Shown: piece by piece, positions 53,462 through 61,091 of the stretch
Position numbering within the stretch: position 1 is the stretch's first letter
Layout of the letters: each line of letters opens with the position of its first letter
Origin: Pseudomonas solani
Lineage (GTDB): Bacteria > Pseudomonadota > Gammaproteobacteria > Pseudomonadales > Pseudomonadaceae
DNA: 64,000 nucleotides
Reading direction: 5' to 3'
NCBI RefSeq assembly: GCF_026072635.1
Contig: NZ_AP023081.1
Coordinates: forward strand, 2,812,501-2,876,500
The notes under the pieces: model-generated
The model's input: only the letters and a program-made list of their open reading frames with translations
What the model was told of the DNA's origin: nothing
Databases searched by the model: none
Made by a program: the position numbers and the translations under genes

Positions 53462-53908
53462 ATGCTCGTCCGTCCCCAGCGCAAGCACGGCCCCAAGGCC
53501 GAAATGAACGTGGTGCCCTACATCGACGTGATGCTGGTGCTGCTGGTGATCTTCATGGTCACCGCGCCGATGCTCACCCAGGGCGTGAAGATCGAACTGC
53601 CCAAGGTGGCCAGCGAGGCGCTGCCCCGTGACAGCCAGCAGCGCATCCTCACCCTCTCGGTGAAGGCCGACGGCGGCTACTACTGGAACCTGGGCACGGA
53701 GCTGGACACCGAAAGCCAGACCGACAGCGCCGTGGCCCTGGAGGAGATGACCGCCAAGGTGGGCGCGCTGATCGCCGAGCGCGGCGACACCCAGGTGTAC
53801 ATCCGCGCCGACCAGGACGCCGGCTACGGCAAGGTGGTGGCCGCCATGGCCGCGCTGCAGCAGGGCGGGGTGGCCAACCTGGGGCTGATCACCGAGGCGC
53901 CGCAATGA
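53462..53908 (+). CDS. exbD: ExbD-like proton channel subunit
   Basis: A 148-aa protein with one TM helix (about 17-36) bearing the essential proton-carrying Asp: NVVPYIDVMLVLLVIFMVTAPM. The C-terminal periplasmic domain (about 60-148) ends GGVANLGLITEAPQ. It starts 8 bp after exbB and overlaps tonB by ATGA. Confidence 0.93.
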   Translation: MLVRPQRKHGPKAEMNVVPYIDVMLVLLVIFMVTAPMLTQGVKIELPKVASEALPRDSQQRILTLSVKADGGYYWNLGTELDTESQTDSAVALEEMTAKVGALIAERGDTQVYIRADQDAGYGKVVAAMAALQQGGVANLGLITEAPQ

Positions 53909-54720
53909 GCGTGATGGTCATGAGCGATGCGCCTCTCTCCAGTCTGTCGCTGCCCAGCGCCCGTACCTGGCGCAACGCCTTCGCCGCCGGCTGCGCCCTG
54001 GCCCTGCACCTGGGCGTGCTGGCGCTGCTGATGGCCGGCTGGGCCCCCGAGCGCCCCGCCGAACCGGCCCAGCGGGTGCTTACCACCCAACTGATCAGCC
54101 TGCCTGCGCCAGCCCCCGAACCGGTTCCCGCGCCGGTGCAGCCGGCTGTCGCGGAAGCCGCCCCGGTGGAACCGCTACCGACGCCCGTCGAGCCGGTGCC
54201 GCCGCAGGTGGACCCGCGAATCGAGCAGCGCAAGCTGGAACAGGCCGCCCTGGCCCGCAAGCGCGTGGAAGAACAGAAGCGCCAGGAGCAGGTGCAGCAG
54301 GAAACCCGGCGCCGCGAGCAGCAGCGCCTGGAAGCAGAGCGCGTTGCTGCGGCTGCCGAGCAACAGCGCCAGCTCGATCTTGCCCGCCAGGCGGAACAGC
54401 AGCGCCTGGCCGCCGAGCGTGCCCGCCAGGCCGAAGCCGCCGCCAACAGCCGCCAGTACCTGCCCATCGCCAAGGAGGCGCCGGACTATCCCCAGCGCGC
54501 CCTCGACAAGGGCATCCAGGGCGATTGCACGGTGGAGTACCGGGTGAATCCCCAGGGCCGCGTCGAGGACCCGCAGGTGGTGGGCGACTGTCACCCGCTG
54601 TTCATCCGCCCGTCATTGGTCGCGGCGCAGACTTTCCGCTACCAGCCGCGCCTCGAAAACGGCCAGCCCGTGGCCGTGCCAGGCGTGCGCAACACCTTCC
54701 ACTACCGCATCGAACGCTGA
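53905..54720 (+). CDS. tonB: TonB-family energy-transducing protein
   Basis: A 271-aa protein: N-terminal TM anchor (about 25-45, ALALHLGVLALLMAGW), Pro-rich spacer (PAPAPEPVPAPVQP...), a long charged helix rich in QR/EQ (about 105-175), and a C-terminal TonB domain (about 185-271; DYPQRALDKGIQGDCTVEYRV, FRYQPRLENGQPV). A Cys pair in the C-terminal domain (GDCTVEY...VGDCHP) is unusual for TonB and may form a disulfide. ATG 53905 overlaps the exbD stop. Confidence 0.92.
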   Translation: MSVMVMSDAPLSSLSLPSARTWRNAFAAGCALALHLGVLALLMAGWAPERPAEPAQRVLTTQLISLPAPAPEPVPAPVQPAVAEAAPVEPLPTPVEPVPPQVDPRIEQRKLEQAALARKRVEEQKRQEQVQQETRRREQQRLEAERVAAAAEQQRQLDLARQAEQQRLAAERARQAEAAANSRQYLPIAKEAPDYPQRALDKGIQGDCTVEYRVNPQGRVEDPQVVGDCHPLFIRPSLVAAQTFRYQPRLENGQPVAVPGVRNTFHYRIER

Positions 54721-54757
54721 GCGCGGAGCGCCGGCGCATAACCAGAAGAGAACCGTG

Positions 54758-56716
54758 ATGACCCAGGATTTCGACGCCTTCCACGCCGCACTCGCCGCCC
54801 ATGACGACGTGGCCATCAACCCCAGCGGCAACCGCAGCCTGGACCGGATGGTGGACGCCGGCCGCCGTAACGTCCTCAAGGGCGGCCTGGCCATGGCCGC
54901 CCTGGGCTTCTTCGGCGGCGGCATCAGCGCCTGCCGCGCGGTGGCCGACGACGGCCTGCTGGGCTTCAAGGGCGTGCCCCAGCAGTTCGATGCCAAGTTC
55001 GACAAGGTGATAGTCGCCGACGGCTACAGCGCCACGCCGTTCTTCTCCTGGGGTGATGCCGTGCTGGCCGATGCGCCGGCCTTCAAGGGCGATGCCAGCG
55101 AAACCTGGGAAGACCAGCTCAAGCAGGCCGGCGACAACCACGATGGCATGCACTTCTTCCCCTTCCCGGACGCGCCCAACGACCACGGCCTGCTGGTGAT
55201 CAACCACGAGTACATCAACCCCACGCTGCACAGCGCCGGCATCGTCTTCGTCGAGGGCAAGCGCAAGGCGGAGGACGTGAAGAAGGAGCAGGCGGCCCAT
55301 GGCGTCAGCGTCATCGAGGTGAAGAAGGACGGCGACGGCCACTGGCAGCGGGTCGCCGGCTCGCGCTACAACCGCCGCATCTCCACCCTCACACCCATGC
55401 AGCTCACCGGCCCGCTGGCCGGCCACGCCGCCATGAAGACCGCCTCCGACCCCAGCGGCCTGGAGGTGATCGGCACCCTCAACAACTGCTCCATGGGCGT
55501 GACCCCCTGGGGCACCTACCTCGCCTGCGAGGAGAACTGGCACAACTACTTCATCAACCGCGACCCGGCCGACTACGCCCAGCGCGTGTCCCACAAGCGC
55601 TACGGCATCGCCAAGGAAGGGGTGAGCAAGAACTACGGCTGGGAGACCGCCGACGCCCGCTTCGACGCCACGCCCTACCGCGACCAGCCCCACGACGGCC
55701 ACGTGCAGGAACCCAACCGCTTCGGCTGGGTGGTGGAGATCGACCCCTTCGACCCCACCAGCAAGCCGAAGAAGCGCACCGCCGTCGGCCGCTTCTGCCG
55801 CGAGTGCTCCACCCTGTCCCTCGGCAAGGACGGGCGCATGGCCTACTACTACGGCGACGACACCAAGGGCGAGTACATCTACAAGTTCGTGCCCAGCGGC
55901 CGCTTCGACGCCGCCAACCCCAAGGCCGCCCGCGACTTGCTGGATGAGGGCACCCTCTACGTTGCCCGTTTCGACGATGACGGCAAGGGCCAGTGGCTGG
56001 CCCTGGTGCACGGCCAGAACGGCCTCACCGCCGAGAACGGCTTCGCCAGCCAGGCCGAGGTGCTGCTCAACGCCCGCGCCGCCGGCGACATACTCGGCGC
56101 AACGCCCATGGACCGCCCCGAGTGGGTGGCCGCCCACCCGGAGACCCGTGAGGTCTACGTCACCCTCACCAACAACGACGACCGTGGCAGCAAGAAACCG
56201 GTGAACGCCGCCAACCCGCGCCCGCACAACCTGCACGGGCAGATCCTGCGCTGGAACGAAGCGGGCGGCGATCCCACCGCCACCACGTTCCAGTGGGAGA
56301 TCTTCCTCCTCGCCGGCGAACCCCAGGGCGCCAAGGACGACAAGGGCCAGGCGGTGCCGGCCAACCTGATCGGCACCATCAACGGCGACGCCTTCTCCTC
56401 CCCGGACGGCCTGGCCTTCGACCCCGCCGGCCGCCTGTGGATCGAGACCGATTTCGACGACATCGAGCCGGCCATGGCCCGCATCGGCTGCAACCAGCTG
56501 CTCTGCGCCGATCCCAAGACCCGCGAGGTGCGTCGCTTCCTGGTCGGCCCGCGTGGCTGCGAACTCACCGGCATCACCTTCACCCCGGACGGCCGCAGCA
56601 TGTGGGTGAACATCCAGCACCCCGGCATCAGCTACCCCGCCAGCGACGGCAAGAGCCGCCCGCGCTCCACCACCGTGCTCATCACCAAGAACGACGGCGG
56701 CGTGATCGGCAGTTGA
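54758..56716 (+). CDS. phoX: PhoX-family alkaline phosphatase (DUF839), Tat-exported
   Basis: A 652-aa protein. A twin-arginine motif (GRRNVLKGGLAMAALGFFGGG) gives Tat export, as needed for a metal-loaded enzyme. The DUF839/PhoX beta-propeller carries TPWGTYLACEENWHNYF (Cys and Glu around the Fe/Ca centre), GRFCRECSTLSLGKDGRMAYY and SPDGLAFDPAGRLWIETD. PhoX enzymes are Ca2+/Fe3+-dependent phosphomonoesterases. AGAAGAG lies before ATG 54758; GTG 54755 is one codon earlier. It completes the phosphate-scavenging cassette. Confidence 0.9.
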   Translation: MTQDFDAFHAALAAHDDVAINPSGNRSLDRMVDAGRRNVLKGGLAMAALGFFGGGISACRAVADDGLLGFKGVPQQFDAKFDKVIVADGYSATPFFSWGDAVLADAPAFKGDASETWEDQLKQAGDNHDGMHFFPFPDAPNDHGLLVINHEYINPTLHSAGIVFVEGKRKAEDVKKEQAAHGVSVIEVKKDGDGHWQRVAGSRYNRRISTLTPMQLTGPLAGHAAMKTASDPSGLEVIGTLNNCSMGVTPWGTYLACEENWHNYFINRDPADYAQRVSHKRYGIAKEGVSKNYGWETADARFDATPYRDQPHDGHVQEPNRFGWVVEIDPFDPTSKPKKRTAVGRFCRECSTLSLGKDGRMAYYYGDDTKGEYIYKFVPSGRFDAANPKAARDLLDEGTLYVARFDDDGKGQWLALVHGQNGLTAENGFASQAEVLLNARAAGDILGATPMDRPEWVAAHPETREVYVTLTNNDDRGSKKPVNAANPRPHNLHGQILRWNEAGGDPTATTFQWEIFLLAGEPQGAKDDKGQAVPANLIGTINGDAFSSPDGLAFDPAGRLWIETDFDDIEPAMARIGCNQLLCADPKTREVRRFLVGPRGCELTGITFTPDGRSMWVNIQHPGISYPASDGKSRPRSTTVLITKNDGGVIGS

Positions 56717-56741
56717 TGCACGCGATGCGGGCCCTGTAGGA

Positions 56742-56964
56742 GCGAGCTCTGCTCGCGAAGCTTGGCGACGCCAATGTGGCGGGTTTCACCCGCCCGACAA
56801 GGGCTCGGCAACCTCCGGTGATGGACCGCTCTCCGTAGGTTGGCGCCGAGCGCAGCGAGGCCCAACGATGCGGGCTCGACTCCGCGCGTTGGGCCTCGTA
56901 CCTCGGCCCAACCTACGGGCGTGCATGACACCGGCTCTCGTAGGTCGGGTGAAACCCGACGCTC
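56742..56964. repeat. Cluster of palindromic intergenic repeats
   Basis: GCGAGC-TCT-GCTCGC (56742-56756), then a GTAGGTTGG...CCAACCTAC element (56835-56916), then GTAGGTCGGGTGAAACCCGAC (from 56940). It fills the gap after phoX, between convergent genes, and may end transcription. Confidence 0.6.
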
Positions 56965-56966
56965 CG

Positions 56967-57554
56967 CTATGGCTTCGGCGGCCGCCTGTGTACGCCGGCC
57001 AGCACCTTGTCGGCGAAGGCGGCGGGGCCGCGTACTTCGAGGTAATGCACCTGCTCGCCATCGGGGATGAAGAACACCTGGTAGGGCTTGCCGTCCTGGC
57101 TGGTGCGCCAGGCGAAGAGCTCGATGCCGTCGATGCGGTAGGGCGTGAGGCTGGCCTTGTCGCCGCACAGGTCCATGGCCTGGCGCATGGCGAACACCCA
57201 TTCGCGGGCTTCGGGCGTGGCGGCGCTGTCATCGCCGAACAGCAGGCGCACCTGTTGCGCCGGGGTGCCCAGGCCGGCATTGCCCAGCTCCTGCTGCGTC
57301 ATCGGATGGTGGGCGAGGCTGTGGCCGTCGGGGTAGCGGGCGATCAGCAGATCACCGCTGTGCAGCAGCAGCTCGGGCTGCTCCACCAGGCCCAGTTGCA
57401 GTTTCTCCTTGCCCGCCAGCACCAGCGGCAGGCCCGTCGCCTTGGCGGCGGTGAGTTCCTGGTGCGGGGCAGGGCGATAGTCGCAGCCCTGGGCCAGGGC
57501 GTTCGAGCCAATCACCAGCAGGGCCAGCGGCAGCAGGCGTTTCATCGTCGTCAT
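56967..57554 (-). CDS. Secreted hypothetical protein
   Basis: A 195-aa protein with a Sec signal peptide (MKRLLPLALLVIGSNALAQG). The mature part begins CDYRPAPHQEL and has a second Cys (MDLCGDKASL), so one disulfide is likely. YQVFFIPDGEQVHYLEVRGP is a recognisable strand pair, but no family is assigned. ATG 57545 is an alternative start three codons in. It is convergent with phoX; no co-regulation evidence is seen. Confidence 0.75.
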   Translation of the reverse strand: MTTMKRLLPLALLVIGSNALAQGCDYRPAPHQELTAAKATGLPLVLAGKEKLQLGLVEQPELLLHSGDLLIARYPDGHSLAHHPMTQQELGNAGLGTPAQQVRLLFGDDSAATPEAREWVFAMRQAMDLCGDKASLTPYRIDGIELFAWRTSQDGKPYQVFFIPDGEQVHYLEVRGPAAFADKVLAGVHRRPPKP

Positions 57555-57921
57555 CCATGCGTCTGTGAGGCGGCGAGCTTAGCAGCGCAGCGGAACCCCG
57601 GGTGCGCCACCGTTCTCGTGCTCAAACCGAGTGGTACAGGGCGGCCAGTTCATCGGCGAAGGCTTCGAAGGCGGTCCGCACCGGCTGGCTCGGCTACCCA
57701 TCGGATGCGGCATTCAGTCGCGCCTTCAGCGTTTCAACGGCATGGCGCCAGGGGGGGCGAGGCGGCGCCTGGCGACCAGCGGTATGGCCTGAAACCCGCA
57801 CAAGGATTGATACAGGGAGGGTTGGCGCTGGTGGCGCCGTGCCATACTTTCGCCAAGTCGGCTTTGTATGGGCGATCCCCTGGAAGCTGTTTACCTGAGG
57901 GTGCGGGAGGTGAGGTCAGGG
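57555..57921. other. Intergenic region with possible coding remnant (- strand)
   Basis: 367 bp between divergent genes. On the minus strand 57624-57750 reads as a plausible protein tail (WRHAVETLKARLNAASDG, TAG stop at 57694-57696, then VRTAFEAFADELAALYHSV to TGA at 57622). Upstream, a seven-G run (57751-57757) breaks a further open frame. It could be a decayed regulator gene; identity unknown. It must also hold the promoter for the diguanylate cyclase. Confidence 0.3.
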
Positions 57922-59274
57922 ATGGATAAGGTCCAGCTGTTGCTCAGCCACTACGCCGAGAGCCGTTACACGCGGCAGCTCAACAAAGGCTTTGGATGGC
58001 TGCGTTTCGAGCCCGAACTGGAGGCGGAGTACCGCATCTCCAATTACCGGGCCTTTCGCACCACGCGAATCGGCGCCCTCTGCACGCTGCTGCTGGCGCT
58101 GCTGTTCTTCCTCGGCTTCGACATCTTCTACGCCCTGCGCCACTACGATGCGACGCTGACCCCGGCGATCTTCGGCATGCGCCTGATCGCCCTGGCCGGG
58201 ATCATGCTTTCGGCGACCATGGTGCTCTACGGCAACGATCGCTCGGCCGGCGCCTTCTGGGTGCCCTGCACCGTGTTCTTCATCGGCACCACGACGCTGG
58301 TCAGCAACATCCTCTACATGCAGGTGCTGGAGCAGGTCGGGATGCCCTTCAACATCGACGGCATGATCCTGGTGCTGATCGCCATCTTCTTTCCCGTGGG
58401 CTACAGCTACTGGGGGTCGGTGGTGTGCGCGCTGGTCACCTTCATCACCATGCTGGTGGCGATCCCGGCCTTTCTGCCGGCGGGGTATCTCGACGACTTC
58501 GTCGCGCTGTCCATCTACCCGCTGGTCGCCATGTTCTTCGCCGGCATGTCGCGCTACTTCCAGGAGTCGGCCACGCGGCGCCAGTTCCTCACCCGCGCGG
58601 CGCTCAAGGAGCTGGCCGACAGCGACAGCCTGACCGGCCTGTGCAACCGGCGCATGTTCGAGATCCTGCTGGATCGTTCCCTGCGTGAAAGCCAGCGCGA
58701 GCGCCATTGCCTGGGGCTGATGCTGGTGGATGTGGATTTCTTCAAACGCTACAACGACCTCTACGGCCACCCGGCCGGGGACGCGGTGCTCAAGGCGGTG
58801 GCCGAGGCCCTGCAGAGCACGCCCCGGCGCTCCCTGGACTTCGCCGCGCGGCTCGGTGGCGAGGAGTTCGCCCTGGTGTTCTGCGACCTGGTGCCGGTGT
58901 TCGCCGAGCGGGTGGCGGAAGAGGTGTGCCGGCGCATCGAGGGGCTGGCCATTCCCCACGAAGGCTCCAACATCGGCCCGGTGCTGACCGTCAGCGTCGG
59001 CATGGCCCTGAGCCAGCCTGGCGACACCCGTGACAGCCTCTACAAGCGGGCGGACGAGGCGCTCTACACCTCGAAAGGGGGGGCCGCAACCGCGCGACCC
59101 TGGCCGCCGAAGTGGGCTGAGCCCACTCGGGTGATGTTTTTTTCATCCTTCCTTCACCGCGTTTTCACTCCTTCCCGGTCACTCTCGCCTCGCGCTGGGC
59201 AGACCGGGTCCGTGTCCGCGCAGAGGGTTGCATCCATCAGGCAGCCACATCCGTGCGGGCCCCGGGAGTCGTGA
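57922..59274 (+). CDS. Membrane diguanylate cyclase (GGDEF), probable C-terminal frameshift
   Basis: Six TM helices (about residues 45-215) precede a GGDEF domain: DSDSLTGLCNRRMFEILL, LVDVDFFKRYNDLYGHPAGDAVL, active site RLGGEEFALVF. ATG 57922 has AGGTCAGGG just upstream; ATG 57868 is in frame. At the seven-G run 59077-59083 the expected GGDEF end (YTSK-GGG-RNR, then stop at 59118-59120) is lost. As written, the ORF runs to 59274 with an unrelated tail. One added G restores a 399-aa protein. The catalytic part is unaffected. Confidence 0.85.
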   Translation: MDKVQLLLSHYAESRYTRQLNKGFGWLRFEPELEAEYRISNYRAFRTTRIGALCTLLLALLFFLGFDIFYALRHYDATLTPAIFGMRLIALAGIMLSATMVLYGNDRSAGAFWVPCTVFFIGTTTLVSNILYMQVLEQVGMPFNIDGMILVLIAIFFPVGYSYWGSVVCALVTFITMLVAIPAFLPAGYLDDFVALSIYPLVAMFFAGMSRYFQESATRRQFLTRAALKELADSDSLTGLCNRRMFEILLDRSLRESQRERHCLGLMLVDVDFFKRYNDLYGHPAGDAVLKAVAEALQSTPRRSLDFAARLGGEEFALVFCDLVPVFAERVAEEVCRRIEGLAIPHEGSNIGPVLTVSVGMALSQPGDTRDSLYKRADEALYTSKGGAATARPWPPKWAEPTRVMFFSSFLHRVFTPSRSLSPRAGQTGSVSAQRVASIRQPHPCGPRES

Positions 59275-60044
59275 TGAATAAATTGCCCCAGATCACCCTG
59301 GCCTTCTGGATCATGAAGATCTGCGCCACCACCCTGGGCGAGACCGCCGGGGACCTGCTGTCGATGACCCTGGACGTTGGCTACGCCATCAGCTCGCTGA
59401 TCCTCATCAGCGCCTTCTTCGCCACCCTGCTCACGCAGCTGGCGAGCAAGCGCTACAACCCGCTGGTGTACTGGGCGGTGATCCTCTCCACCAGCACCGC
59501 CGGCACCACCATGTCGGACTTCATGGACCGCACCCTGGGCCTGGGCTATGCCACCGGCTCGGCGATCCTGGTGGGCATCCTGCTGTGCATCTTCGCGCTG
59601 TGGCGGGTCACCGAGGGGTCGCTGTCGGTGGACCGCATCCGTTCGCGGCGCGGCGAGCTGTTCTACTGGGGCGCGATCCTCTTCTCCAACACCCTGGGCA
59701 CGGCGCTGGGCGACTTCCTCGCCGATGACTCCGGGCTCGGCTTCGCCGGTGGTGCCTTGCTGATCGGCGGTGCCCTGGCGCTGGTGGTGGCGGCCCATTA
59801 CTTCACGCGGATCTCCACCGTGCTGCTGTTCTGGCTGGCCTTCGTGCTCACCCGGCCCTTCGGCGCGACCCTGGGCGACGTGCTGACCAAGACCCACGAG
59901 AAGGGCGGGCTGGACTTCGGCACCGTCGGCTCCTCCCTGGTGCTCGGTGGCGTGCTGCTGGTGCTGGTGGTGTACGCGACCTGGGTGCAGCGCCAGCGCG
60001 CCGCCTACGCGGGGCTGACGCTGGTGCGCACGCCTCAGCGATAG
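59274..60044 (+). CDS. DUF347-repeat integral membrane protein (COG4705)
   Basis: A 256-aa protein made of four two-helix repeats, each with a G-x-x-x-x-D signature: TTLGETAGDLLSMTL, STAGTTMSDFMDRTL, NTLGTALGDFLADDS, RPFGATLGDVLTKTH. This is the DUF347 architecture, with eight TM helices. The repeated Asp and small residues suggest an internally symmetric ion channel or transporter, but no function is established to my knowledge. GGGAG precedes ATG 59274. Confidence 0.85.
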   Translation: MNKLPQITLAFWIMKICATTLGETAGDLLSMTLDVGYAISSLILISAFFATLLTQLASKRYNPLVYWAVILSTSTAGTTMSDFMDRTLGLGYATGSAILVGILLCIFALWRVTEGSLSVDRIRSRRGELFYWGAILFSNTLGTALGDFLADDSGLGFAGGALLIGGALALVVAAHYFTRISTVLLFWLAFVLTRPFGATLGDVLTKTHEKGGLDFGTVGSSLVLGGVLLVLVVYATWVQRQRAAYAGLTLVRTPQR

Positions 60045-60361
60045 GCCGAGGCGGCGAGTGCGCGGGCGAGGCTCATGTCGTCGGCGCTCGCCGTCGCCGG
60101 TTGTCGGTGCAGTTCCTGCAGGGTGCGCTCCAGCTGCGCGCCACGGATGCGCCCATCGCTGGCGACGAAGGCCATCGCATCGTCCCGCGCCTGGGCCTGG
60201 ATGCCCGGCTGGCGCTCCTCCTGGCTGAGGTTGCTGGTGGTAGCGGGGGCGAAGGTGATGGCCGCGCTGCTGCTGAGCAGCCAGGAGCCGGAGCCTTCGT
60301 CGGCCAGCGCGGCGGCTGGCAGGGCCAGCAGCGCGAGGCAGAGCGAGAGTGTCGGGCGCAT
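60035..60361 (-). CDS. DUF2388 domain secreted protein
   Basis: A 108-aa protein with a Sec signal peptide (MRPTLSLCLALLALPAAALA). The mature region has QARDDAMAFVASDGRIRGAQLERTL, diagnostic of the pseudomonad DUF2388 family. It lies 8 bp downstream of the Sel1 lipoprotein gene, probably one operon. It overlaps the convergent DUF347 gene by 10 bp. Periplasmic; function unknown. Confidence 0.85.
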   Translation of the reverse strand: MRPTLSLCLALLALPAAALADEGSGSWLLSSSAAITFAPATTSNLSQEERQPGIQAQARDDAMAFVASDGRIRGAQLERTLQELHRQPATASADDMSLARALAASAYR

Positions 60362-60369
60362 GGTAGGGG

Positions 60370-60891
60370 TCAGGGCAGGGTCTTCAGTGCCGCGCAGCTG
60401 GCTTCGTAGCGCTGGCCACAGGCGGCCTGGTAGAGGCGACGGGCCTGGTCCGGGTCGCGCGGCACGCCCTGTTCGCCCTTGAGGTAGAGGCTGCCGAGCA
60501 CGTGCTGGGCCATCGGGTTGCCGGTGGCGGCGGACTGGTTGAGGTACTGCAGCATCGCCTGCTGGTTGGCGTAGGCCGGGTCGTTACGCCCGGTGTAGAG
60601 GTAGGCGAGGCTCACCGCCGCCATGGCGTGGCCCTTGTCGGCGGCACGCTTCCACCAGAACTCCGCCTGCTTGAGGTCGGCGGGCTTGGCCACGAAGAAG
60701 TGGCTGCCCAGCTGGAACTGCGCTTCCAGGTCGCCGCGCTCGGCGTTGGTGCGCAGCAGCTCCAGGGGCGTGGGCTGGTCCTGCACCTGGTTGGGCAGGC
60801 GCTGCGGCGGTGCTTCGGGCTTGGGCTGGTCATGGCTGCAGCCGGCCAGCAGGGCCAGGGCGCAGAGCGCCGCCAGGTGTATCGCTTTCAT
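60370..60891 (-). CDS. Sel1-repeat lipoprotein
   Basis: A 173-aa protein; lipobox LALLAGC in the signal peptide (MKAIHLAALCALALLAGC). Two clear Sel1 repeats: AEFWWKRAADKGHAMAAVSLAYLY and LQYLNQSAATGNPMAQHVLGSLYLKG, plus a degenerate first (ERGDLEAQFQLGSHFF) and a last (ARRLYQAACGQRYEAS). AGGAG lies 7 nt before ATG 60891. It is probably a periplasmic or outer-membrane scaffold, co-transcribed with the DUF2388 gene. Confidence 0.88.
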   Translation of the reverse strand: MKAIHLAALCALALLAGCSHDQPKPEAPPQRLPNQVQDQPTPLELLRTNAERGDLEAQFQLGSHFFVAKPADLKQAEFWWKRAADKGHAMAAVSLAYLYTGRNDPAYANQQAMLQYLNQSAATGNPMAQHVLGSLYLKGEQGVPRDPDQARRLYQAACGQRYEASCAALKTLP

Positions 60892-61032
60892 CCATTCACT
60901 CCTGCCGCCGCCAGGTTTTGCGGCGTGCTTCATACGGTAGTCAGACGGCGTATCCGACAACAGCTTTTGCCAGGGGTGCAACGCCATCCTGTGAGCCGGT
61001 CGTGATCGTCGGCATTTCGTCGCTTGGCTTTG

Positions 61033-61082
61033 TGAAAATCAGATGCTAGATTTTCATGAAATTTATCAATTTAAATTTCATG
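61033..61082. promoter_or_regulatory. Two abutting inverted-repeat operators upstream of polyamine oxidase
   Basis: Repeat 1: TGAAAATC - 8 bp - GATTTTCA (61033-61056). Repeat 2: CATGAAATTT - 8 bp - AAATTTCATG (61055-61082), perfect. Both have 8-bp spacers and a similar A/T core and share two bases. They sit 10-60 bp before the oxidase start. The XRE-cupin regulator encoded downstream is the likely binder. Confidence 0.65.
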
Positions 61083-61091
61083 AGGCCTCGC

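Noticed and set aside
59121..59273. Possible riboswitch before the DUF347 gene
   Set aside because: T-rich patch but no recognisable aptamer core; the region is also read through by the frameshifted cyclase ORF.
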